Below, one piece after another: positions 24,221 to 31,792 of a stretch of DNA of 37,067 nt. The notes beneath the pieces are model-generated. The model saw only the letters and a list, made by a program, of their open reading frames with translations, did not search any database and was not told the DNA's origin. Both the position numbers and the translations under genes were made by a program. Source of the DNA: Candidatus Jordarchaeum sp. LHC_1308 (GTDB taxonomy: Archaea > Asgardarchaeota > Jordiarchaeia > Jordiarchaeales > Freyrarchaeaceae); NCBI GenBank assembly GCA_019057675.1, contig JAHLWX010000009.1, forward strand, positions 1 to 37,067. The letters are read 5' to 3'. Position 1 is the stretch's first letter; every line of letters begins with the position of its first letter.

Positions 24221-25972
24221 ATGCAGTTGGAGGATGTTATTAGGGCGGCTTTAGGAGAATTAAAGGCCGACCTTGTTCTTGAGGGTGGAGAGATTATTAA
24301 TGTTTTCACTGGGGAACTGGAGAAGGCGAATGTTGCAATCAAGGGTGACGCTATAGTTTGTGTCGGTGACGTAGATGAACATGTGGGGGCGAATACCAGG
24401 GTTTTGAATGTGAAGGAGATGTATCTTTCCCCAGGGTTTTTCGATGCGCATATACACGTTGAGAGCAGTCAGATTACTCCAACAGAATTCGCCCGGATGT
24501 GCCTCCCGCATGGTACTACTAGCGTCGTTTGGGATCCTCACGAAGTAGCAAACGTTGCGGGCGTTGATGGTGTGCTCGAGTTTCTTCAAGAAGTTAGAAG
24601 GCTGCCCGTGAACTTCTTTGTTGTAATACCAAGCTGTGTTCCGGCGTCTGACCCTAGACTCGGAGGAGCTGGAGGAAGAATAGGTGTGGAGGAGATTAAG
24701 AAGTTGAAGGATGAAAGGGGAGTTGTTGGGCTGGGTGAAATGATGAATTTCCCTGGCGTACTCGGGCTCGACCCCGATGTTGTCGCTAAGCTTAAAGTAG
24801 CTATGGAAATGAGGGTTATCGATGGACACTGCCCTGGACTTTCTGGCAAGGAACTTTGCGCCTACATCGCTGCTGGCATAAGGTCTGACCATGAAAGCGT
24901 GTCTGGTGAGGAGGGAATCGAGAAGCTTAGGAGGGGAATGTTCATCAAGTTAAGGGAGGGAACAGCCTCCAAGAACCTTTCGGAGCTACTTAAGCCAATT
25001 GTGAAGTTGGGACTTGATACAAGAAATTGCCTTCTGGCTTGCGACGACATAAGCCCCGAAGACCTTAAGAAAGGACATATAAACTTGCGTATCAGGATGA
25101 GCATCGAGGAGGGAGTTGATCCAGTTAAGGCGTACCAGATGGCGACGTTAAACGCCGCAACATACCTAGGAGTTGACAGAGTTCTCGGCGGGTTGGCGCC
25201 GGGTAGAAGAGCAGACATAGCTGTCATCAGTGACCTTGAAAAGGTTAAGGTCGAAAGGGTGTTTGCAGGAGGAGTAATGGTGGCTGAAAATGGGAAGTTA
25301 ACTGTTAAGCTTGAGCAGTTCAGCTACTCGGGTAAAGTAAGGGGGAGCGTGCGTGTAGCCCAAAAAATAGATCCCGAGCTTTTCGCTGTGAGACACGACA
25401 AGAGCAGCGCTGTCGTAAGGGTGATAAAAGTGGAGGAGGGAAGTATTCTCACTCATGAGGATGAAGCTGAACTAAAGGTTATAAATGGGGTTGTTGAGCC
25501 TAGCCCAGCTGATGATGTGCTCCAAGTTGCCGTTCTGGAACGGCACAGGGAGACAGGGGAGATGGGGTTAGGCTTTGTTAGAGGATTCGGCATCTCCTCA
25601 GGGAGTTTTGCGTCAACGGTAGCTCATGACTCGCATAACCTAGTTGTAATGGGAGCCAGCCGGAAGGATATGGCTGTAGCAGCTAGAGAGGTTGTGAGAA
25701 TGCAGGGAGGCATGGTTGTGGCAGATGGAGGAAAAGTCTTGGAGTCACTTCCGCTGGAAGTAGCGGGGCTGATGAGTACGGAGAGCGCAGACATCGTAAT
25801 AGAGAAGCGGCGGAGACTACTTGAAGCCGCCAAAAAACTTGAGTGCACATTGCATGACCCGTTCATGACGCTGTCATTTATAAGCCTGCCAGTGATACCC
25901 TTCCTGAAGATAACCGAGAAGGGACTTGTGGACGTAACCGCACAGAGGATAGTTGAAGTTGTGAAGAAGTAA
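24221..25972 (+). CDS. ade: Adenine deaminase
   Basis: A 583-residue amidohydrolase converting adenine to hypoxanthine and ammonia in purine salvage. Family features: LYLSPGFFDAHIHVESSQITP-type metal site (FDAHIHVESS), GTTSVVWDPHEVANVAG, DGHCPGLSG, SDHESVSGEEG, ACDDISPEDL, and the C-terminal domain with FVRGFGISSGSFASTVAHDSHN and VVADGGKVL. The length is normal for bacterial/archaeal Ade (about 570-600). ATG 24221 follows GGTGGTGAG, which spans the stop codon of the prenyltransferase gene. No decay is seen. It is a soluble, metal-dependent enzyme. Confidence 0.95.
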   Translation: MQLEDVIRAALGELKADLVLEGGEIINVFTGELEKANVAIKGDAIVCVGDVDEHVGANTRVLNVKEMYLSPGFFDAHIHVESSQITPTEFARMCLPHGTTSVVWDPHEVANVAGVDGVLEFLQEVRRLPVNFFVVIPSCVPASDPRLGGAGGRIGVEEIKKLKDERGVVGLGEMMNFPGVLGLDPDVVAKLKVAMEMRVIDGHCPGLSGKELCAYIAAGIRSDHESVSGEEGIEKLRRGMFIKLREGTASKNLSELLKPIVKLGLDTRNCLLACDDISPEDLKKGHINLRIRMSIEEGVDPVKAYQMATLNAATYLGVDRVLGGLAPGRRADIAVISDLEKVKVERVFAGGVMVAENGKLTVKLEQFSYSGKVRGSVRVAQKIDPELFAVRHDKSSAVVRVIKVEEGSILTHEDEAELKVINGVVEPSPADDVLQVAVLERHRETGEMGLGFVRGFGISSGSFASTVAHDSHNLVVMGASRKDMAVAAREVVRMQGGMVVADGGKVLESLPLEVAGLMSTESADIVIEKRRRLLEAAKKLECTLHDPFMTLSFISLPVIPFLKITEKGLVDVTAQRIVEVVKK

Positions 25973-25989
25973 AGGGAGGAAGCAAGAAA

Positions 25990-26958
25990 ATGAAGAAGCA
26001 CTTCTGCCCAGTTTGTGGAACTGAGCAACCTGAGGGAAAAGGGAAAAAATGTGTATACTGCGGTGGCAGAATAGGTAATGGCACTAATGTTTCTTGGGGA
26101 TGGATTGAGGCAACAATAGGCTTCACCGCATCAATAATACTCCTCTTCATATTTCAGAGTATGATGTATTTTTTAGGACTCACAATAATGCTAGCCATAA
26201 ATCCTCTTTCCCTCTTAAGGTTACAATTTACCTTTAACATATTTACCATGACCTATGAGACCAAATTAGAATTAGTATCAACGCCTGAGATACTATCATT
26301 CGTAACATTAGGAGAGCTGGCACTCTTAATCATCCCAGTGCTCATCCTCAAACTTAAGAAAGTCTCCCTTAGAGAGCTGGGATTTCCCTTTACGGATAGG
26401 AGAACCACAGTGATGGATGTTACAATTGGATGCCTAGCGGGAGTAGGCATGATTGTGGCGGCAAACATCATAAGCATTACGACCACATTGCTTCTGCTAG
26501 CCGTACTTCAAACAATCTATGGTCCCTTTTTTGGTTCAATGCTCATCTTCCTCTCTGAGGAGTTTATATCAGGAATTAACGCGCCCTTTGTAGCAACTAA
26601 CTACGTTCAGCTCATCCTCCTCATAACATCAGTAACTTTACTTGTAGCGCCATGTGAAGAAATAGCCACAAGAGGCTTCCTGCAACAGGGACTGGAAAAA
26701 AGTTGGGGACGATGGAAAGGACTAATAGCAGCAGCAGTGATATTCTCCATACTTCACGTGATCCTTTATCCACAGAGCGCTTCCGCAACGGGCTTGCCTG
26801 GGATAGGACTAATAAGCATATTATTAGCCCTTCCGACATATATCACGTTATCTCTGATACTGGGAGCGTTATTCCAAGCAAGAGAATATAGGATAATAAC
26901 AACAATAGCCGCCCACGCCTCATACATGACCATACTAGTGATAATGCTCAGTATGTAA
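25990..26958 (+). CDS. CPBP-family intramembrane metalloprotease with N-terminal zinc ribbon
   Basis: A 322-residue membrane protein. Residues 6-25 form a zinc ribbon (CPVCGTEQPEG, CVYCGGR), and a series of hydrophobic helices follows from residue 37. The CPBP/Abi signature is present: CEEIATRGFLQQGL (EExxxR), then FSILHV and a late AAHASYM, which supply the conserved His and Glu of CAAX prenyl protease-like enzymes. Substrates of archaeal members are mostly unknown. The ATG at 25990 has GGGAGG at 25975-25980. It starts 17 nt after ade, so it may be co-transcribed. The zinc ribbon recalls those of the zinc-ribbon protein at 581-1333 and the SPFH protein at 28725. Confidence 0.85.
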   Translation: MKKHFCPVCGTEQPEGKGKKCVYCGGRIGNGTNVSWGWIEATIGFTASIILLFIFQSMMYFLGLTIMLAINPLSLLRLQFTFNIFTMTYETKLELVSTPEILSFVTLGELALLIIPVLILKLKKVSLRELGFPFTDRRTTVMDVTIGCLAGVGMIVAANIISITTTLLLLAVLQTIYGPFFGSMLIFLSEEFISGINAPFVATNYVQLILLITSVTLLVAPCEEIATRGFLQQGLEKSWGRWKGLIAAAVIFSILHVILYPQSASATGLPGIGLISILLALPTYITLSLILGALFQAREYRIITTIAAHASYMTILVIMLSM

Positions 26959-27027
26959 TGCAAATACAGACTACGAACTCTTTTCTGCGAAAGCAATTAT
27001 TAATGGGAACAAGTTGAGGAGCCATAT

Positions 27028-27117
27028 ATGAAACTTAAGAATGAAGAGTACAAAGACAAATTGAAAGAGAGTAAACGAAAAATTGCGATAAAATTCATAT
27101 ATGAAAATCAACATTAA
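27028..27117 (+). CDS. Possible small basic protein (29 residues)
   Basis: An ATG at 27028 with GAGGAG 7 nt upstream opens a 29-codon frame rich in Lys and Glu (MKLKNEEYKDKLKES, then KRKIAIKFIYENQH). Its leader GGAACAAGTTGAGGAG (27006-27021) is nearly the same as that of the next gene (27171-27186). No family is recognised, and the coding call rests mainly on the ribosome-binding site and shared leader. Confidence 0.3.
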   Translation: MKLKNEEYKDKLKESKRKIAIKFIYENQH

Positions 27118-27192
27118 AAATCCTAAATAACACGTTGAAAAGTAACCTTTAAGTAAGAGTAAAAAAAATAGGAATAAGTTGAGGGGACGACT

Positions 27193-27687
27193 TTGCCTAA
27201 AAAAGAAGAGAAGGTCCTTAAAGCCGTATTAAACTTGTGTAAGTCCCTTGTGAGCACTTCAGAGAAGTATTTCGCTAACTTCCAGAAAATACACGACTCG
27301 TACATTACCTCAATCAAGAAGATACAAAAAGAAATAGAAAAACTAGCTAAGAGCACTGAAATACCGCCAGTAGAGGAAGAAGAAATAGTAATATCAGCAC
27401 CAGAAATAGAAGCACTCGCCCAAAGAAAGCCAGAGGAAGTATTCGATGTTTTCATAGGTGCACCCCGAGCTGAAAGACCACCATTAATAGAGATAGAGGC
27501 AAAGGCCCCACCAGCAGCCCCACCAGCAGCCCCACCGGCAAAGGCCCCACCAGCAGCCCCACCAGCAGCAATTTCCGCATCCGCTCCTAGAGTTGCACTT
27601 TCCTCTGAGACATCATCAATTACTGAGCTAAGGAGCGCCATGTTAGCTGAATTGGAGAGGCTAAAGAAATTATTCAGTGAAGCATAA
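27193..27687 (+). CDS. Hypothetical protein with Pro/Ala repeat linker
   Basis: A 164-residue soluble protein in three parts. The N-terminal part is helical, probably coiled-coil (residues 1-55, rich in Lys, Ser and Glu). Next is an acidic stretch (VEEEEIVIS) and then a low-complexity linker near residues 104-131 made of repeated APPAAPPA units. The C-terminal part is a short amphipathic helix (LRSAMLAELERLKKLF). The start is TTG 27193, with GAGGGG 7 nt upstream. The repeat DNA (27505-27570) contains two near-identical blocks of GCAAAGGCCCCACCAGCAGC. I do not recognise the family. The layout resembles a scaffold or tether joining two helical modules, but that is inference. Confidence 0.65.
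   Translation: MPKKEEKVLKAVLNLCKSLVSTSEKYFANFQKIHDSYITSIKKIQKEIEKLAKSTEIPPVEEEEIVISAPEIEALAQRKPEEVFDVFIGAPRAERPPLIEIEAKAPPAAPPAAPPAKAPPAAPPAAISASAPRVALSSETSSITELRSAMLAELERLKKLFSEA
27505..27570 (+). repeat. In-frame CCACCAGCAGCC-type repeats encoding APPAAPPA
   Basis: Repeats of GCCCCACCAGCA recur five times, grouped in two blocks each opened by GCAAAGGCCCC. They stay in frame and encode the Pro/Ala linker of the surrounding gene, so slippage here would change only linker length. Confidence 0.75.
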
Positions 27688-27937
27688 GAAGAGTAACCGT
27701 GATTTCCAGCATATAACCAACAATTTGTTTTAACTTTTAGCTTCTCAGTAGTAATACTTTATTTCTAAAAGATGAATTAATTTTGTAATTAAAAACCGTT
27801 GCAAGAAGTGGTTTGCCAAAGTATATCTCATCGCAGGTTACGAATGGACTTGGGAACCGCGTTTTATGGATTTAGAGTAAGGTTTTATTTGTATCTTCCA
27901 GTTTCAGCTTGGATTTTATGTTTGGAATGGTCGTAGT

Positions 27938-28031
27938 TGGTGGGCGGGCCAGGATTTGAACCTGGGACCTCCACGTTGTAAGCATCGCCCGTTTTTTATG
28001 TGTGGCGTCATAACCGCTAGACTACCCGCCC
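27938..28031 (-). tRNA. tRNA-Val (anticodon TAC) with an 18-nt intron; CCA encoded
   Basis: Read on the minus strand: acceptor GGGCGGG (28031-28025) pairs with CCCGCCC (27948-27942); D arm GTCTAGCGGTTATGAC; T arm CCAGG-TTCAAAT-CCTGG; discriminator A; and an encoded CCA. The anticodon stem pairs only if 18 nt (27984-28001) are removed, giving CCACG-CTTACAA-CGTGG with anticodon TAC (valine). Mature length is 73 nt plus CCA. The intron lies between positions 30 and 31, in the stem, and not at the canonical 37/38. The D stem has three good pairs and one mismatch, which is common. Confidence 0.93.
27984..28001 (-). other. Noncanonical tRNA intron with bulge-helix-bulge core
   Basis: The junctions that restore the tRNA also give a textbook bulge-helix-bulge: a 4-bp helix CGCC (positions 25-28) with GGCG of the intron, a 3-nt bulge ACA cut after its second base, and a 3-nt bulge AUG cut after its second base. 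The outer and inner helices are weak, as in relaxed motifs processed by crenarchaeal-type splicing endonucleases. Confidence 0.75.
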
Positions 28032-28121
28032 TAGTTGGGTTTAGATTTATGTTTTTACTATAAATTTTTTATCCTCCAGTTTTTGTACCGCTTATTATGG
28101 TTGTATCCCGGAGGTGAGTTT

Positions 28122-28716
28122 TTGTCTTTGTGGAAGAAAGAAGGTGAGAATGTCGAGGATAAGATTAAGAGAGAGGTTTCCTTTCAGAGTAAAAGAAACT
28201 TGTTGGAGAAGTTGATGTACCTTGTTCCTGGCTATAGGCTCTGAGTTTTGTCGGGCCGGCTAGCATGGGTACAAGGCTAAGGAAATTAGAAGGGAGACAG
28301 ACAAGGTTTTCAGAGGTTATGTTTATACGAGGCTGAGGCAGTGTAAGTCTGATTTGAGCTTGATTCAGGAAATGCTTGTTGATTATGATATTCGTGAAAG
28401 TTGGGAGCAGATGGATAGGCTTATGGCGTTGCTTGACAGGGTTTCTGAGAGAATTAACCACGCGGACTACGGTTACTCTGGATTTTTCGATGCTGTAAAG
28501 GTTGAGGAGCGTGAACTTGACAGGCTTTATGATTTTGACGTGAGGATACTTGAGGATGTTGAAGCTTTCCACAAAGAGGTGCTTGAGCTTAAGGAGAAAA
28601 TGGAAAGAGGGAACTTAAAGGACGTTTATCAAGACGTGTTCAAATTGAGGCGTGTTCTGGATGATGTTGATAAGAAATTCAATGAGAGGAAGGAGCATAT
28701 GTTAGGGTTTAGGTAG
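28122..28716 (+). CDS. Helical partner of the SPFH protein, interrupted by 28 nt
   Basis: A very strong GGAGGTGAG (28110-28118) precedes the TTG at 28122. The first frame (MSLWKKEGENVEDKIKREV to YLVPGYR) hits TGA at 28242. Removing 28239-28266 joins it to GYKAKEIRRETDKVF and restores a PGYRGYKxKExRRE sequence that I recall as conserved in proteins next to SPFH/virion-core genes. The repaired product is 188 residues, nearly all helical, ending in FNERKEHMLGFR at 28716. The SPFH gene starts 8 nt later, so both form one unit. The second frame alone could start at TTG 28354 (120 residues). The interruption may be an intron, a small insertion that kills the gene, or an assembly error. No function is known. 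Confidence 0.65.
28239..28266 (+). other. 28-nt frame-breaking insert
   Basis: The segment begins CTCTGAGTTTTG and ends GGCTAGCAT. It holds stops in both flanking frames and, when removed, joins two segments into one conserved-looking protein. A GGCTA pentamer occurs at 28230 and again exactly 28 nt later at 28258. Flanking exon segments CCTTGT (28220-28225) and ACAAGG (28271-28276) are complementary. Confidence 0.5.
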
Positions 28717-28724
28717 GTGAGAGT

Positions 28725-29675
28725 ATGCCTAAGGTTATAGAGTGGAAGGGTGGACGGGACGAAATAGTTTGGAAGTATCCTGAGGACAGGATCGAATGGG
28801 GGTCAAACCTCATAGTCAAGGAGAATCAGGTGGCAGTGTTTTTCAGGGATGGGAAGGCTTATGACGTGTTTGGTCCAGGCAGGCATCAGTTGACTACAGC
28901 CAATCTTCCATTGCTCACCGGTCTTATAAGACGCCTTCAATTGCTGGACAGGTCGGCTTTCGCTGCCGAAATAATGTTCGTTTCAACGTCACAGTTTCAA
29001 GGAAAGTTTGGAAGTCAGGGTCAAACTATTGATCTGGCGCCTCTTAAGTTCCACGGCACATTCTGGTTTAAGGTCGAGGAGCCAAAGATCTTCGTTACCG
29101 AGGTAGTTGGAAACACCCATTTGTTCACGACAGACGCTGTAAACCAGTTCATGAAAGGGTTCATAACGGAGAACATGATAGACACCTTAGCATCCTTTAG
29201 ATTACAGGAGGTTTTCACGCAACTGGATGAGACGAGCATGAAGGTTAAGGTTAAGATCAGGGAGGCATTCAAGAGAATCGGACTGGAACTCGTCGACCTC
29301 AAGTTCGAAGGGATGGATACGACGCCGGAGTACAGGGAAAGGCTCTTCTGGCTTCAGACAGGAAGGGTTACTGGGGAACGTGCCAGAACATTGGAAACGG
29401 TTGAGAGGGCGGCAGAATCGCTTGGCAAGTCTTCGGGAGCTGCTTTCGGTGCAGGAATAGCTGTTCTGCCTCCTCTTCTTCAGCAATCTCAGCCTCTTCA
29501 AAACGTGGTTATTTGCCCGAAGTGTGGGGCTCAGAACCTTCAGGGTGCACGGTTCTGCAGCAATTGCGGACAAAAAATGGCGGGTGGAGGAGGATTCTGT
29601 CCTCAGTGTGGCTCGCCAGTACCATCCAACGCTAAGTTCTGCCCTAATTGCGGAGAAAAGATTAGCCAGCAATAA
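28725..29675 (+). CDS. SPFH-domain protein with C-terminal double zinc ribbons (virion-core/YdjI type)
   Basis: A 316-residue protein. Residues ~20-230 are an SPFH (stomatin/prohibitin-like) domain of the soluble 'virion core protein' subgroup: NLIVKENQVAVFFRDGKAYDVFGPGRHQL, TTANLPLLTGL, then a helical tail with LFWLQTGRVTG. No N-terminal membrane hairpin is present. The C-terminus has two zinc ribbons: CPKCGAQN with FCSNCGQK, and FCPQCGSP with FCPNCGEK. Such proteins often sit at membranes as rings and recruit partners; the function of this subgroup is unclear. The ATG at 28725 has GGTGAG just before it. The gene ends 14 bp inside the convergent YdjM-like gene. Confidence 0.88.
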   Translation: MPKVIEWKGGRDEIVWKYPEDRIEWGSNLIVKENQVAVFFRDGKAYDVFGPGRHQLTTANLPLLTGLIRRLQLLDRSAFAAEIMFVSTSQFQGKFGSQGQTIDLAPLKFHGTFWFKVEEPKIFVTEVVGNTHLFTTDAVNQFMKGFITENMIDTLASFRLQEVFTQLDETSMKVKVKIREAFKRIGLELVDLKFEGMDTTPEYRERLFWLQTGRVTGERARTLETVERAAESLGKSSGAAFGAGIAVLPPLLQQSQPLQNVVICPKCGAQNLQGARFCSNCGQKMAGGGGFCPQCGSPVPSNAKFCPNCGEKISQQ

Positions 29676-30402
29676 AGCTTACCAAGATAGACGCTAGTTG
29701 GGTAACTGAAAAGGACAACTCGAGCATGAAGTATCTTGCTAGAAGAGCTAGGGCTACTCCGACTAGTACAAGGCCGTTAACCATAAGCCAAGTTTTTGTT
29801 TTCTTCTCGCTCAAGGTGCGTCTCTCCTTTCCTTTTTCTGTTTTAATGTTCCACCAGAAGTGTATTAGGTAGCTCCCGGACATTCTTTTGCCGAACTCCG
29901 TCAGAATCATGCCTCTGATGGCGCTGTCAGCCATACGGACAGCCAACTCCACGTACCTTCCTTTTTTACTAAGCTCCTCGATGGGCACGCTGGGAAAGAG
30001 GTCAATTAAGAGGTGGGATGCTGCTGTGAGTACCAGAGGGACTACTGCAAGTAGAAGGGAGAGGGCTAGATGCGCTTCCTGCATGAAAGTGCTACTGAAA
30101 GTTGCGGCTAGAACTATGACGGCTGGTATTGAAGGTATTATTGCCGAGTGAGTTAGCCAGTCACGGTGGTTCATCCATGTTATCGCGTGGTCGAAGTCCG
30201 CGATCTCTGATCCTGTGAGGGAGAGAAAGAACGCTATAGTCAGCCAAACCACATCTCTTGATGAGAAGGAGCGTGGTGTTGAAAAAATGTTTTTTCCTAT
30301 TTCGGTTAAAGTCCACGTTCCCAAGTACCACATGTAGAAAGTTACGGCAAACGCTACGAAGACCAGAACTCCTACGGCAAGATGATATTTTCTAGCAGCC
30401 AT
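29662..30402 (-). CDS. YdjM/DUF457-like membrane metal-dependent hydrolase family protein
   Basis: A 246-residue membrane protein with about five hydrophobic segments (residues 7-27, 52-66, 92-110, 115-135, 210-225). It carries the pattern of the YdjM/LexA-binding inner-membrane hydrolase family: GSEIADFDH, HRDWLTHSAIIP and ASHLLIDLFPS, that is, an acidic patch, HR-x3-THS and SHxxxD. These residues are believed to bind metal in relatives, but substrates are unknown. The ATG at 30402 is preceded by AGGAGAG. Its 3' end overlaps the SPFH gene by 14 bp in convergent orientation. Confidence 0.75.
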   Translation of the reverse strand: MAARKYHLAVGVLVFVAFAVTFYMWYLGTWTLTEIGKNIFSTPRSFSSRDVVWLTIAFFLSLTGSEIADFDHAITWMNHRDWLTHSAIIPSIPAVIVLAATFSSTFMQEAHLALSLLLAVVPLVLTAASHLLIDLFPSVPIEELSKKGRYVELAVRMADSAIRGMILTEFGKRMSGSYLIHFWWNIKTEKGKERRTLSEKKTKTWLMVNGLVLVGVALALLARYFMLELSFSVTQLASILVSFIAG

Positions 30403-30524
30403 AACGAAACTCTCCTAAACCTTTAAACTAATTCTTTCTCTTGAGGAATTATTAATACTTTACTTTCTTTTTTCAGGAGAAGAGTTTTAATGATGAATTT
30501 GTTTTCTTTCTTTTGGTGATTATT

Positions 30525-31259
30525 ATGCATTGGCTGGCTCGATTGGTTAACGGTGTCTCGGATGAAGGACTTCATAGAAAGTTCGTAAAATACTCAGTTG
30601 GTGTCTTTGATGGTCCTCGACTGGAGGTCACGGTTAAGGGGCGCAACGTGACCTTGAAGGGCGATTTCGGGTACGAGGACCTCATTGGCTGGTTTGCTTT
30701 AAGTCTTATGGACGAGGATGAGGAGTGTGATGTCAGCGGGATTGTTCTAGGCAAGCCGTGCGCCGAATTGTTCAGGGATTACTGTGGTAAACTTGAGACG
30801 AAGGGCGACTCATACAAGGTGAAGGTGAACTTTTCTTTTAGGGCAGGCGAGCTGAGAAGGATTTACGAGAAGCATATTGACGAGTGTACCTTTCTTCTGA
30901 GCATCAAAGCCGTTCGGGGATTGAGCGTTAAATGCAAGACTAAACTTGATTGGACGGTGAACGTCAGGGGGGAAGAGGAGGGAATAAAGTTTTGTGTGGG
31001 AAAGATTGTAGTTGAAAGAGAAGCGTTAAGAAGACTTTTCGAGCAAGCTGTACCTGACTTCATTAACTTGGTTCCACAAGATTTCAAGAGCATGCTTATT
31101 ACAAATGAGTTTGTGGTAGAAGAACTGGTTGTCCCTGAGGACAAAGAGGGACTTACGGCAAGGGAACTTAGACTCGTGTCGAGAAGACGTGGGAAGGTTA
31201 GAAGGACTTTGAATGTTGATGGTGAAACGTTTCATAACGAGGTAAGCTTCATAGTATAA
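30525..31259 (+). CDS. Conserved-looking protein of unknown function
   Basis: A 244-residue soluble protein starting at ATG 30525, which follows GGTGAT (30515-30520) by 4 nt; the longer reading from 30513 lies upstream of that site. It is rich in charged residues and predicted beta/alpha segments (KGRNVTLKGDFGYEDLIGWF, FSFRAGELRRIYEKHIDE, TKLDWTVNVRGEEEG) with no membrane helix and no recognisable catalytic motif. Two cysteines near residues 73 and 87 and two near 120-140 are not in zinc-binding spacing. It meets the small unknown gene at 31261 tail to tail with 1 nt between. I do not recognise the family. Confidence 0.6.
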   Translation: MHWLARLVNGVSDEGLHRKFVKYSVGVFDGPRLEVTVKGRNVTLKGDFGYEDLIGWFALSLMDEDEECDVSGIVLGKPCAELFRDYCGKLETKGDSYKVKVNFSFRAGELRRIYEKHIDECTFLLSIKAVRGLSVKCKTKLDWTVNVRGEEEGIKFCVGKIVVEREALRRLFEQAVPDFINLVPQDFKSMLITNEFVVEELVVPEDKEGLTARELRLVSRRRGKVRRTLNVDGETFHNEVSFIV

Positions 31260-31260
31260 G

Positions 31261-31527
31261 TTATTTTTTAAACCTCTTTTCGAGGATGAATTTTTTGTAG
31301 AACAATGAAATATCCTTTAAATCACATTTTTCTGTGACCTCTGATGCCAGCCCTTTGAGGGCTTCAATCCATTCGCTCGTCTTTTCATCTTTATGAAGAA
31401 GAAGGGCAAAACACATCTTCCTATCGCCGTTATCTGTAAGATAGCTGATAACTTTCCGGCCGAATACTTGAAGTGTAACCATCGGAGTAAAATTGTTCAG
31501 GTCGCCTTCAAAATGTGCTGAGAACAC
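31261..31527 (-). CDS. Small protein of unknown function, start uncertain
   Basis: An 88-residue reading from GTG 31527. The frame stays open upstream for about 19 more codons that look coding (FPQDLKLPPDFVTQ before VFSAHFEGDLNN) but contain no accepted start before a TAA. Either the start is the GTG or a frameshift has cut the N-terminus. The body has a beta-rich segment (TPMVTLQVFGRKVISYL) and a C-terminal basic helix. No ribosome-binding site is clear. The family is unknown. Confidence 0.45.
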   Translation of the reverse strand: MFSAHFEGDLNNFTPMVTLQVFGRKVISYLTDNGDRKMCFALLLHKDEKTSEWIEALKGLASEVTEKCDLKDISLFYKKFILEKRFKK

Positions 31528-31792
31528 TTGCGTTACAAAATCTGGTGGAAGCTTTAAGTCCTGAGGAAAAGATGTTTCTTATTCCAACCGATTATCATAA
31601 TGCCAGCCGGGATAAACAAAGCCCCCATGACTTTTTTAAAGGAAAGGCACATCAGCATAAATTTAATCATTCGTTATATTTTTATTCATTTTGATCTTCT
31701 TAAAGTCGCTGTGGGAGGCATTTAGCTTCTCATATCTCGTAACCCTTATATTTTAGTGACTCTGTTCTCTGGTAGGAGTCGAGGGAAACACT

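Noticed and set aside
28035-28244. 69-codon frame beginning right after the tRNA
   Set aside because: Its first 29 codons are not protein-like; the real start is the TTG at 28122 behind GGAGGTGAG.
28230-28262. Mobile-element target duplication (GGCTA repeated 28 nt apart)
   Set aside because: Deleting one repeat copy plus the segment leaves a TAG in frame, so simple insertion with target duplication does not restore the protein.
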